NCBI GenBank assembly: GCA_045617525.1 | Contig: JAZLIT010000004.1 | Location: 1-6,508 of the forward strand | Origin: JAZLIT01 sp045617525 | Lineage (GTDB): Bacteria; Bacillota; Bacilli; Bacillales_A; Planococcaceae | Reading direction: 5' to 3' | Length of the DNA stretch: 6,508 nucleotides | Shown: positions 1 to 4,642 of the stretch, piece after piece | Position numbering within the stretch: the stretch's first letter is position 1 | Layout of the letters: each line of letters starts with the position of its first letter | Position numbers and translations under genes: made by a program | The notes under the pieces: generated by a model | Database searches by the model: none | Told to the model about the DNA's origin: nothing | Seen by the model: the letters and a program-made list of their open reading frames with translations, nothing else

Positions 1-132
1 GGACCGGTGTTTTGCCTCCAGCTTCCTTCAGATTCCGCGTCACCACGGACACCCTTGCTCTTGGCTAACCCCTACTTCTGCCTTCGGGGTTCGGGACTTG
101 CACCCTATAGTTCATGCGCATGCCGGGCGCAC
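1..132 (-). mobile_element. Group IIC intron, 5' part of domain I (truncated by window edge)
   Basis: Read on the minus strand from base 132, the sequence starts GTGCGCCCGGCATGCGC and continues with blocks typical of bacterial class C group II introns: CTATAGGGTGCAAGTCCC, GAAGGCAGAAGTA, GTTAGCC, GCAAGGGTGTCCGTGG and GGAATCTGAAGGAAGC. These closely match, from memory, the opening of introns such as Oceanobacillus iheyensis O.i.I1. This part folds into domain I of the ribozyme, which recognises the exons and scaffolds the catalytic core. Only about 132 bases are in the window; the reverse transcriptase/maturase gene and domains V-VI would lie past the left edge. It is visibly more GC-rich than the flanking AT-rich DNA, as expected of an immigrant element. 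It lies directly after the U-tract of the trxA terminator in the same orientation, the known target preference of class C introns. The exact boundary at 132/133 is inferred from the GUGCG start. Whether the intron is intact cannot be seen. Confidence 0.9.
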
Positions 133-134
133 AT

Positions 135-170
135 AAAAAAACTAGTTACACAATTGTGTAACTAGTTTTT
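135..170 (-). terminator. Rho-independent terminator of trxA
   Basis: Bases 137-170 are a perfect palindrome centred on AATT at 152-155, with arms containing ACTAGTTACAC and GTGTAACTAGT. On the minus strand the stem is followed by seven T (141-135). It starts 6 bases after the trxA stop codon, so it ends the trxA transcript. Because of its symmetry and the T-run at 166-170, it could also stop plus-strand transcription coming from the left. The group IIC intron begins two bases beyond the T-run, leaving the terminator intact. Confidence 0.9.
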
Positions 171-176
171 GAATAA

Positions 177-491
177 TTATTTATTGTCGTTGATGAAGTC
201 AATTAAAGCTTCTTTAGGCATGAAGCCCGCTGTTTTCGCTTTTAATTCACCGTCTACGAATAACAATAATGATGGGATAGACATAACTTGGAAATCAGCT
301 GCTGTTCCTTGGTTGTTATCTACATCAACCTTAACGATTTTAACATCGCCACCGATTTCTGCATCTAATTCTTCAAGAACTGGAGCGATCATTTTACATG
401 GACCACACCATGCTGCCCAGAAGTCTACTAAAACTACGCCTGAAGCGATTTCATTTGTGAAAGTTTGATCTGTACCGTGTACAATTGCCAT
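177..491 (-). CDS. trxA: Thioredoxin
   Basis: This is a 104-residue cytoplasmic thioredoxin, the usual length for the family. It reduces protein disulfides and is itself reduced by NADPH through thioredoxin reductase. Visible hallmarks are the active site WCGPC with redox cysteines C29 and C32, the buried aspartate D23 in VDFW, P37 behind the active site, and the cis-proline P73 in SIPS opposite the active site. The residue before the active-site tryptophan is Ala (WAAWCGPC) where Pro or Glu is common, a mild variation. The ATG at 491 is supported by AAGGAGG at 507-501, nine bases upstream. The gene has its own promoter and terminator, so it is a single transcription unit. In B. subtilis trxA also lies downstream of etfA, but here a convergent DUF2798 gene separates them. 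Confidence 0.97.
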   Translation of the reverse strand: MAIVHGTDQTFTNEIASGVVLVDFWAAWCGPCKMIAPVLEELDAEIGGDVKIVKVDVDNNQGTAADFQVMSIPSLLLFVDGELKAKTAGFMPKEALIDFINDNK

Positions 492-524
492 ATTAAATAG
501 CCTCCTTGATTAACATATGAATGT

Positions 525-554
525 AGTATAGCACGATAAAAATATGAACGGTAA
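525..554 (-). promoter_or_regulatory. Predicted sigma-A promoter of trxA
   Basis: On the minus strand there is an extended -10, TGCTATACT (bases 533-525), with a poor -35, TTACCG (554-549), 18 bases upstream. Transcription would start near 518, giving a leader of about 27 bases with the ribosome site. B. subtilis trxA is activated by Spx under disulfide stress; I do not see a clear AGCA Spx element at the expected place, so that control cannot be claimed here. Confidence 0.55.
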
Positions 555-557
555 CAT

Positions 558-610
558 TTCGTACTAAAATTATTGGTTTTTTTCTTAAATTTCCCTTTTA
601 ATAGTACGAA
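558..610. repeat. Interrupted 9-bp inverted repeat upstream of the trxA promoter
   Basis: TTCGTACTA at 558-566 is matched by its exact reverse complement TAGTACGAA at 602-610. The centres are 44 bases apart, about four helical turns, so both copies would face the same side of the DNA. The left copy starts four bases upstream of the predicted trxA -35. It could be a pair of half-sites for a regulator, but I recognise no protein for this motif, and chance is possible in AT-rich DNA. Confidence 0.35.
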
Positions 611-746
611 TGCTTTATTCCCCTCATTTTATATTTCTTCACCAATCCCCAAAGAACTATTCCTTTATATGTATTTCTACATTACCTATATTTATTGAAT
701 TCGACCCTTTTCCCAAGCAAGATTAAAATGTTCACAAATTCGCCAC

Positions 747-775
747 TTATGCCGGACTTTTTAAGTGTGTATTAT
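747..775 (+). promoter_or_regulatory. Weak candidate promoter of the DUF2798 gene
   Basis: TATTAT at 770-775 is a reasonable -10, but the element 17 bases upstream, TTATGC (747-752), matches the -35 consensus poorly. A short inverted repeat, CACTTA (744-749) and TAAGTG (762-767), overlaps the spacer and could be an operator. A promoter with a weak -35 and an internal repeat suggests control by an activator or repressor, but this is only inference. Confidence 0.3.
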
Positions 776-810
776 AAAAGCCTACGCAAAAAAGAAATGG
801 AGTGTTTTAA

Positions 811-1296
811 TTGCCAAGTAATAAAAAAGAAGGCATTATTTTTGGTATTTTCATGGTCATCGGTATGATGTCAATCATGTTAGCTTATAATGTATTAGTC
901 TTAGGAACGATCGATGTGACAATAGGACAATTCATCCTAATGTATATCGGAACGTTTATTTTTGTGTTTATTATTGAAAGTCTCGTTACAGCACCTGCGA
1001 CAAAAATCGCACTATCATTACCATATGATAGATCAAATAAAGTAAAAGTAATTATTGCGATTGCCACTGTTATGGTACCTACAATGGTATTAATTATGTC
1101 AGCTTATGGGGTAACAATAATGCATTTTACAACTGGTATTGAGGGACCTATTTGGAAAGCTTATTTAACAGTCGTTGGATTAAACTTCATCGTAGCTTAT
1201 CCATCTCAATTACTAATTGTAGGGCCAATTTCTCGTCGCTTGCTACAAAAGTATGTACAAAAAAACCCTCAACCATTAAATACGCCAGCCAAATAA
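811..1296 (+). CDS. DUF2798 family four-helix membrane protein
   Basis: The 161-residue product resembles DUF2798 (PF11391) proteins, whose function is unknown to me. It has a short lysine-containing N-terminus (MPSNKKEG) and four hydrophobic helices at about residues 9-31, 40-62, 79-101 and 117-138, then a basic, proline-rich tail, so it is an inner-membrane protein. The two halves look like a duplication: each second helix ends in a similar motif, VTAPATK near 59-65 and IVGPISR near 136-142. The start is TTG at 811, chosen because GGAGTG (799-804) is correctly spaced and the N-terminus fits the family. It is transcribed opposite to its neighbours, divergent from trxA and convergent with etfA, and has its own terminator. 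It therefore appears to be an insertion into an otherwise conserved gene order, with no evident link to fatty-acid degradation. Confidence 0.8.
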   Translation: MPSNKKEGIIFGIFMVIGMMSIMLAYNVLVLGTIDVTIGQFILMYIGTFIFVFIIESLVTAPATKIALSLPYDRSNKVKVIIAIATVMVPTMVLIMSAYGVTIMHFTTGIEGPIWKAYLTVVGLNFIVAYPSQLLIVGPISRRLLQKYVQKNPQPLNTPAK

Positions 1297-1307
1297 TTGC
1301 ACTAAAG

Positions 1308-1353
1308 AAAAAACACGACCGAACAGGCATACGCCAGTTTGATCGTGTTTTTT
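1308..1353. terminator. Bidirectional terminator between the DUF2798 gene and etfA
   Basis: AAAAAACACGA (1308-1318) pairs with TCGTGTTTTTT (1343-1353). Pairing continues inwards with few mismatches through AAC/GTT to an inner GGC-ATAC-GCC hairpin. A-run on one side and T-run on the other make it work on both strands. It lies 11 bases from each stop codon (1296 and 1365), so it serves both convergent genes and ends the fadR-fadB-etfB-etfA transcript. Confidence 0.92.
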
Positions 1354-1364
1354 GTGTAAATTGA

Positions 1365-2342
1365 TTAAGCGTTAACTTTTAACGCTTTAAATTCTTCGAT
1401 TAACATCGGAATTACTTCGAATAGATCGCCAACGATACCATAGTCTGCCACCTTAAAGATGTTAGCCTCTGGATCCTTATTGATCGCTACGATTACTTTA
1501 GAGTTTGACATACCCGCTAAATGTTGGATTGCGCCAGAAATACCAGCTGCAATGTAAAGGTCCGGCGTAATTACTTTTCCTGTTTGACCAATTTGTAGTG
1601 AGTAATCACAGTATTCCGCATCACATGCACCACGAGACGCACCAACTGCTCCGCCTAGTAATGTTGCTAGCTCTTGTAATGGCTCAAAACCTTCTTCAGA
1701 TTTCACACCACGACCACCTGCTACTACTACTTTTGCTTCAGAAAGGTCTACACCTTCAGTTGATTTACGAACTACTTCTTTAATAATCGTACGTAAATTT
1801 GTGATTTCTACAGTTAAAGATGAAACATCACCCGAGCGACCAGCATCTTTCACTAAAGGTGCAATATTGTTCGGACGGATTGTTGCAAATACAACACCAT
1901 CTTTAACTTTAACTTTTTCAAACGCTTTACCAGAGTAGATTGGGCGGATGAAAAGTGCAGAATCTCCCTCGCCTTCAATTTCAGTTACATCTGAAATTAA
2001 GCCAGCTTTTAGGCGTGATGCGATTTTAGGTGATAAATCTTTCCCTAAAGAAGTATGACCTAATACGATTGCCCCTGCATTTTCTTGCTCTTGAACTGCT
2101 AAAAATGCTTGGCTGAAACCGTCTGAAGTATAATTTTTTAAGTGTGGGTGTTCAACAGTAATAACGCGGTCTGCGCCGTATGCAATGAGCTCAGTAGCTA
2201 CGCCAGCTACGTTATCTCCGATTAATACCCCAACTACTTCGCCACCACTAGCAATTTTTTTACCTGCTGCGATTGCTTCAAATGACACGTTACGTAGGTT
2301 ACCTTCACGAACCTCACCTAATACTAAAACTTTCTTTGACAT
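1365..2342 (-). CDS. etfA: Electron transfer flavoprotein, alpha subunit
   Basis: The 325-residue product is full length for ETF alpha. With EtfB it forms the soluble FAD-containing heterodimer that accepts electrons from acyl-CoA dehydrogenases and passes them towards the quinone pool. Residues 1-190 form the N-terminal alpha/beta domain (starting KKVLVLGE). The C-terminal FAD domain follows, with AGGRGVKS (208-215), SRGACD including R237 next to the flavin, QIGQTGK (250-256), and the family signature LYIAAGISGAIQH (262-274) running on to VAIN at 285-288. All flavin-contacting motifs I would expect are present. The ATG at 2342 has GGAGGG six bases upstream (2354-2349). It is the last gene of the operon, 31 bases after etfB, and ends 11 bases before a strong terminator. 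Co-localisation with fadB points to the beta-oxidation ETF rather than a bifurcating form, but this is inferred from context. Confidence 0.96.
   Translation of the reverse strand: MSKKVLVLGEVREGNLRNVSFEAIAAGKKIASGGEVVGVLIGDNVAGVATELIAYGADRVITVEHPHLKNYTSDGFSQAFLAVQEQENAGAIVLGHTSLGKDLSPKIASRLKAGLISDVTEIEGEGDSALFIRPIYSGKAFEKVKVKDGVVFATIRPNNIAPLVKDAGRSGDVSSLTVEITNLRTIIKEVVRKSTEGVDLSEAKVVVAGGRGVKSEEGFEPLQELATLLGGAVGASRGACDAEYCDYSLQIGQTGKVITPDLYIAAGISGAIQHLAGMSNSKVIVAINKDPEANIFKVADYGIVGDLFEVIPMLIEEFKALKVNA
1367..1387 (-). repeat. Short hairpin in the last codons of etfA
   Basis: AAGCGTTAA (1367-1375) and TTAACGCTT (1379-1387) are exact reverse complements with a three-base loop. The element covers the final codons and most of the stop codon of etfA. 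No T-run follows, so it is not itself a terminator. It may only reflect the C-terminal residues KVNA, or stabilise the message end. Confidence 0.5.
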
Positions 2343-2373
2343 GAATATCCCTCCATTACCATCTTCGTATGTT

Positions 2374-3147
2374 TTAGATTACTTTTGCTTCTTTATGAAG
2401 TAGGTTCAATAATTCTGTAACTTGCGCAGAAAGATCCCCCTCTAAAATACGTCCTGCCGCTTTTTGTGGTGGTAAATAAATTTCTACCGTTTCCACTTTC
2501 AGTTCAACGTCATCCTCATCGATATTTAAATCATCCAGTTCAAGCTCTTCAAGCGGTTTTTTCTTCGCTTTCATGATTCCCGGAAGTGATGGATAGCGAG
2601 GCTCGTTTAAACCTTGCTGTGCAGTTACTAGAAGTGGTAAAGAAGTTTCAAGCACTTCCGAATCCCCTTCGATGTCACGTACGATTTTTACTGTTTTGCC
2701 ATCAATTTCAAGGCTTGTAATTGTCGTTACGTAGTTAATACCAAGTAAATCTGCTAAACGTGGACCAACCTGACCAGAACCGCCATCGATTGCTACGTTA
2801 CCAGCTAAAATTAAATCTGCTTCTTTATCTTTTAGGTACTCTGCTAAAATATATGCCGATGAATATTGGTCGAGTTCTTCTAAATCATCTTCTGTATTAA
2901 TTAGAACCGCTTCATCTGCGCCCATTGCTAATGCAGTACGTAGTTGCTTCTCAGCATCTTCGCCACCGATTGTGATAACAGTTACTTTACCACCTAAAGC
3001 ATCACGTTTTTGAATCGCTTCTTCGATTGCGTACTCATCGTAAGGATTGATGATGAATTCCGCACCGTCTTCTTGAATTTTACCGCCAGTTACAACGATT
3101 TTTTCTTCTGTGTCAAACGTACGTTTTACTAATACATAAATATTCAT
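2374..3147 (-). CDS. etfB: Electron transfer flavoprotein, beta subunit
   Basis: The 257-residue product is full length for ETF beta, partner of EtfA; it binds AMP and provides the surface that docks acyl-CoA dehydrogenases. Visible features are the N-terminal VKRTFDTEEKI (7-17), NPYDEYAIEEA (34-44), the nucleotide-binding stretch AIDGGSGQVGPRLA (119-132), the family signature region around VRDIEGDSEVLETSLPLLVT (156-175), and the recognition loop RYPSLPGIMKAKKKPLEEL (184-202), which in human ETF contacts dehydrogenases and carries the conserved lysines. The C-terminal arm (about 230-257) normally wraps around the alpha subunit. The ATG at 3147 follows AGGAGGT (3161-3155) with seven bases spacing. 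It lies 27 bases after fadB and 31 bases before etfA, with no promoter or terminator visible in either gap, so the subunits should be made from one message. Confidence 0.96.
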   Translation of the reverse strand: MNIYVLVKRTFDTEEKIVVTGGKIQEDGAEFIINPYDEYAIEEAIQKRDALGGKVTVITIGGEDAEKQLRTALAMGADEAVLINTEDDLEELDQYSSAYILAEYLKDKEADLILAGNVAIDGGSGQVGPRLADLLGINYVTTITSLEIDGKTVKIVRDIEGDSEVLETSLPLLVTAQQGLNEPRYPSLPGIMKAKKKPLEELELDDLNIDEDDVELKVETVEIYLPPQKAAGRILEGDLSAQVTELLNLLHKEAKVI

Positions 3148-3174
3148 TTTACAGACCTCCTGAAGCTTTTAGTT

Positions 3175-3948
3175 TTATTTACCACTAAATACTGGTTCAC
3201 GTTTTTCAATGAAGGCTGAAATACCTTCCTTTGCGTCTTCGGAAACAAATACTGTTCCGAATGCATTTGCCTCTGCTTCCACACCTTCATGGAAAGAAGC
3301 TGTTTTCACATATTGAAGCGTATTGATTGCTGCTTTAAGGGCAACTGGACTTTTCTTTGCAATTTTTTTTGCTAACTCCATTGTTTTTGGCAGTAGCTCT
3401 TCGTCAGTGAATGCTTTATTTGCTAAGCCCAACTGTACAGCTTCTACGCCTGAAATCGGCTCTGATGTAAACATCATTTCAGCTGCTTTCGCTACGCCTA
3501 TGTAACGAGGTAAACGTTGAGTTCCACCAAACCCTGGAATAATTCCAAGTTGAAGCTCTGGTAAACCGAGCTTTGCTGTCTCTGTCACGAAACGCATATG
3601 GCAACCCATTGCAAGTTCTAGCCCTCCGCCTAATGCCGCACCGTGAATAGCAGCGATAACAGGTTTTGAGAATGTTTCTAATCGTTCAAAAACTACTTGG
3701 CCATCGCGTGAAAGCTGTGCAAATTGTTCCCCTGATGTTACCCCAGTAAATTCTTTAATATCTGCTCCAGCAGAGAAGAATCGACCACCACCATGTAATA
3801 CAATTACGCGTACAGACTCATCATGCTCCACTGCATCTAACAGAGCATTAACTTCTTGAATTAAACCATGTGATAATGCGTTCGCAGGTGGTCGTGAAAT
3901 TGTGGCAAGTGCTACACCCTCTTCGATTTCCAAACTAAGAAACTCCAT
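3175..3948 (-). CDS. fadB: Enoyl-CoA hydratase of fatty-acid beta-oxidation
   Basis: This 257-residue crotonase-family enzyme adds water across trans-2-enoyl-CoA to give 3-hydroxyacyl-CoA, the second step of the beta-oxidation cycle. The substrate-binding and first oxyanion segment is FSAGADIKEF (58-67), and the second oxyanion glycine lies in GAALGGGLELA (103-113). Both catalytic glutamates expected from rat mitochondrial hydratase are present: E111 (GGLE) and E131 (GLPE). IIPGFGGTQRLPR (136-148) is also typical. It is a single-domain hydratase, not the large bifunctional enzyme called FadB in Escherichia coli; it corresponds to FadB (YsiB) of B. subtilis. The ATG at 3948 is preceded by a purine-rich ribosome site overlapping the fadR stop, only 15 bases away, so translation is probably coupled to fadR. 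Isomerase or related crotonase side activities cannot be excluded. Confidence 0.93.
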   Translation of the reverse strand: MEFLSLEIEEGVALATISRPPANALSHGLIQEVNALLDAVEHDESVRVIVLHGGGRFFSAGADIKEFTGVTSGEQFAQLSRDGQVVFERLETFSKPVIAAIHGAALGGGLELAMGCHMRFVTETAKLGLPELQLGIIPGFGGTQRLPRYIGVAKAAEMMFTSEPISGVEAVQLGLANKAFTDEELLPKTMELAKKIAKKSPVALKAAINTLQYVKTASFHEGVEAEANAFGTVFVSEDAKEGISAFIEKREPVFSGK

Positions 3949-3956
3949 TCTCCCTA

Positions 3957-3965
3957 CACCCCTTT
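3957..3965 (-). promoter_or_regulatory. fadB ribosome binding site overlapping the fadR stop codon
   Basis: AAAGGGGTG on the minus strand (3965-3957) differs by one base from AAGGAGGTG and sits eight bases before the fadB ATG. It shares bases with the fadR TAA (3966-3964). A second purine run, AGGGAG (3955-3950), is too close to the ATG to be the main site. The arrangement suggests translational coupling between repressor and enzyme. Confidence 0.65.
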
Positions 3966-4545
3966 ATGCTTTTAATCCACTTAATAACAATTGCTTCACT
4001 TTAGGAGCCAACTCCATGAGGTCATAACGGTATTCGTTCATCACCCAGGTTGTCGTAAGTTCATCAATTGTGCCAAACACCATTTGACGCGCAATCCGGA
4101 CATCCATTGCCGGATTAAATTCTCCGGAAACCATACCTTCAATTATGATTTGATCAAGTAGTTTTAAATACTCTTTAAGAACAACATTGATTTTTAATCG
4201 AATTTCTTTATTCGACTGGCGTAACTCTAATTGAGTAACGGTAGCTAAATGATGATCACTCGACAAGACGCGGAAATGATTTTCGATCATTTGCCCCAAC
4301 TTTTCTGACGCAGAATTTCCGTCTTTTATGATCTTTTGTAGATTTTCAACGAATACAGCCATTTTCTCCTCGAATAAAGAAATTAAAATATCCTCTTTAT
4401 TCTTGAAATATAAATAGATGGTTCCGTCTGCAACCCCTGCCTGCTTTGCTATTTTCGACACTTGGGCCTGATGATATCCACTTTCGGCTATCGCAATTAC
4501 AGCAGCATCAATAATTTGTTTATACTTCGGTTTATCTCGTTTCAA
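3964..4545 (-). CDS. fadR: FadR, TetR-family repressor of fatty-acid degradation
   Basis: The 193-residue product is a TetR-type regulator closely resembling B. subtilis FadR (YsiA), which represses beta-oxidation genes and is released by long-chain acyl-CoA. The DNA-binding domain is residues 5-50, with the helix-turn-helix region AQVSKIAKQAGVADGTIYLY (27-46) followed by FKNKEDIL. Residues 60-190 form the helical ligand-binding and dimer domain, including the family-typical VTQLELRQSN (103-112) and MVFGTIDE (155-162). I chose TTG at 4545: it gives MKRDKPKYKQ, matching the B. subtilis N-terminus, and has GGTGGTGA correctly spaced. An in-frame ATG at 4590 would add 15 residues, but it lies inside the operator, has no ribosome site and would be close to the predicted transcription start. 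The gene leads the fadR-fadB-etfB-etfA operon and has a FadR-like operator at its own promoter, so it should be autoregulated. Confidence 0.93.
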   Translation of the reverse strand: MKRDKPKYKQIIDAAVIAIAESGYHQAQVSKIAKQAGVADGTIYLYFKNKEDILISLFEEKMAVFVENLQKIIKDGNSASEKLGQMIENHFRVLSSDHHLATVTQLELRQSNKEIRLKINVVLKEYLKLLDQIIIEGMVSGEFNPAMDVRIARQMVFGTIDELTTTWVMNEYRYDLMELAPKVKQLLLSGLKA

Positions 4546-4550
4546 GCTGC

Positions 4551-4558
4551 TCACCACC
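4551..4558 (-). promoter_or_regulatory. fadR ribosome binding site that decides the TTG start
   Basis: GGTGGTGA (4558-4551) differs by one base from GGAGGTGA and lies five bases before TTG (4545-4543). Two in-frame GTG codons sit inside this site and so cannot use it. This supports the short, 193-residue reading of fadR. Confidence 0.75.
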
Positions 4559-4605
4559 AAAAAAATATGAAAACATGAATGATTATTCATTCATATTTTC
4601 ATATT
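4559..4605 (-). terminator. Terminator-like hairpin built around the FadR operator
   Basis: The FadR box is the inner part of a longer inverted repeat spanning 4564-4605. The outer arms AATATGAAAA (4564-4573) and TTTTCATATT (4596-4605) extend the box. The single DNA mismatch (4574/4595) becomes a G-U pair in minus-strand RNA, so about 19 consecutive pairs close a four-base loop. Seven U follow on the 3' side (4565-4559). RNA reading through from lcfA would contain the whole hairpin; RNA started at the fadR promoter would lack its outer 5' arm. The stem is AU-rich, which lowers confidence, although the trxA terminator is AU-rich too. Confidence 0.6.
4576..4593. promoter_or_regulatory. FadR operator (FadR box) at the fadR promoter
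   Basis: TGAATGA (4576-4582) and TCATTCA (4587-4593) are perfect 7-bp inverted arms around TTAT. This agrees with the B. subtilis FadR box, roughly TGAATGAnTAnTCATTCA, as I remember it. It lies directly downstream of the predicted -10, over the transcription start, where a bound repressor would block RNA polymerase. The gene immediately downstream encodes the FadR-like protein itself. Confidence 0.9.
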
Positions 4606-4629
4606 ATAGTTTTATTAAGATTCTGTCAA
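4601..4629 (-). promoter_or_regulatory. Sigma-A promoter of the fadR-fadB-etfB-etfA operon
   Basis: A perfect -35, TTGACA (minus strand, 4629-4624), is followed at 17 bases by TAATAT (4606-4601), or at a short 15 bases by a perfect TATAAT (4608-4603). Transcription would start near 4594-4596, at the edge of the FadR operator. It gives the operon a start independent of lcfA. The -35 begins 14 bases past the lcfA stop codon. Confidence 0.85.
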
Positions 4630-4642
4630 TATAGGAATCACA

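Larger units (their letters stand above)
492..810. other. Divergent intergenic region between trxA and the DUF2798 gene
   Basis: This 319-base AT-rich stretch holds no convincing gene. It contains the trxA ribosome site and promoter (501-554), the inverted repeat at 558-610, an unassigned stretch (611-740) where I see no RNA gene or riboswitch, and a weak candidate promoter for the plus-strand gene near 747-775. Its length is generous for two back-to-back promoters. Confidence 0.7.

Noticed and set aside
1..132. GC-rich left end as a tRNA, rRNA or riboswitch
   Set aside because: It has no cloverleaf, rRNA motif or known aptamer core, whereas several blocks in order match class C group II intron domain I.
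1598..1783. Plus-strand open frame rich in His and Leu inside etfA
   Set aside because: Its composition is the mirror of the conserved Gly/Ala/Val-rich FAD domain of EtfA on the other strand, and it has no ribosome site or homology that I recognise.
4274..4292. Inverted repeat AAATGAT / ATCATTT inside the fadR coding region as a second FadR box
   Set aside because: The half-sites share only AATGA with the box, and their separation is seven bases instead of four. It lies far downstream of the promoter in coding sequence.
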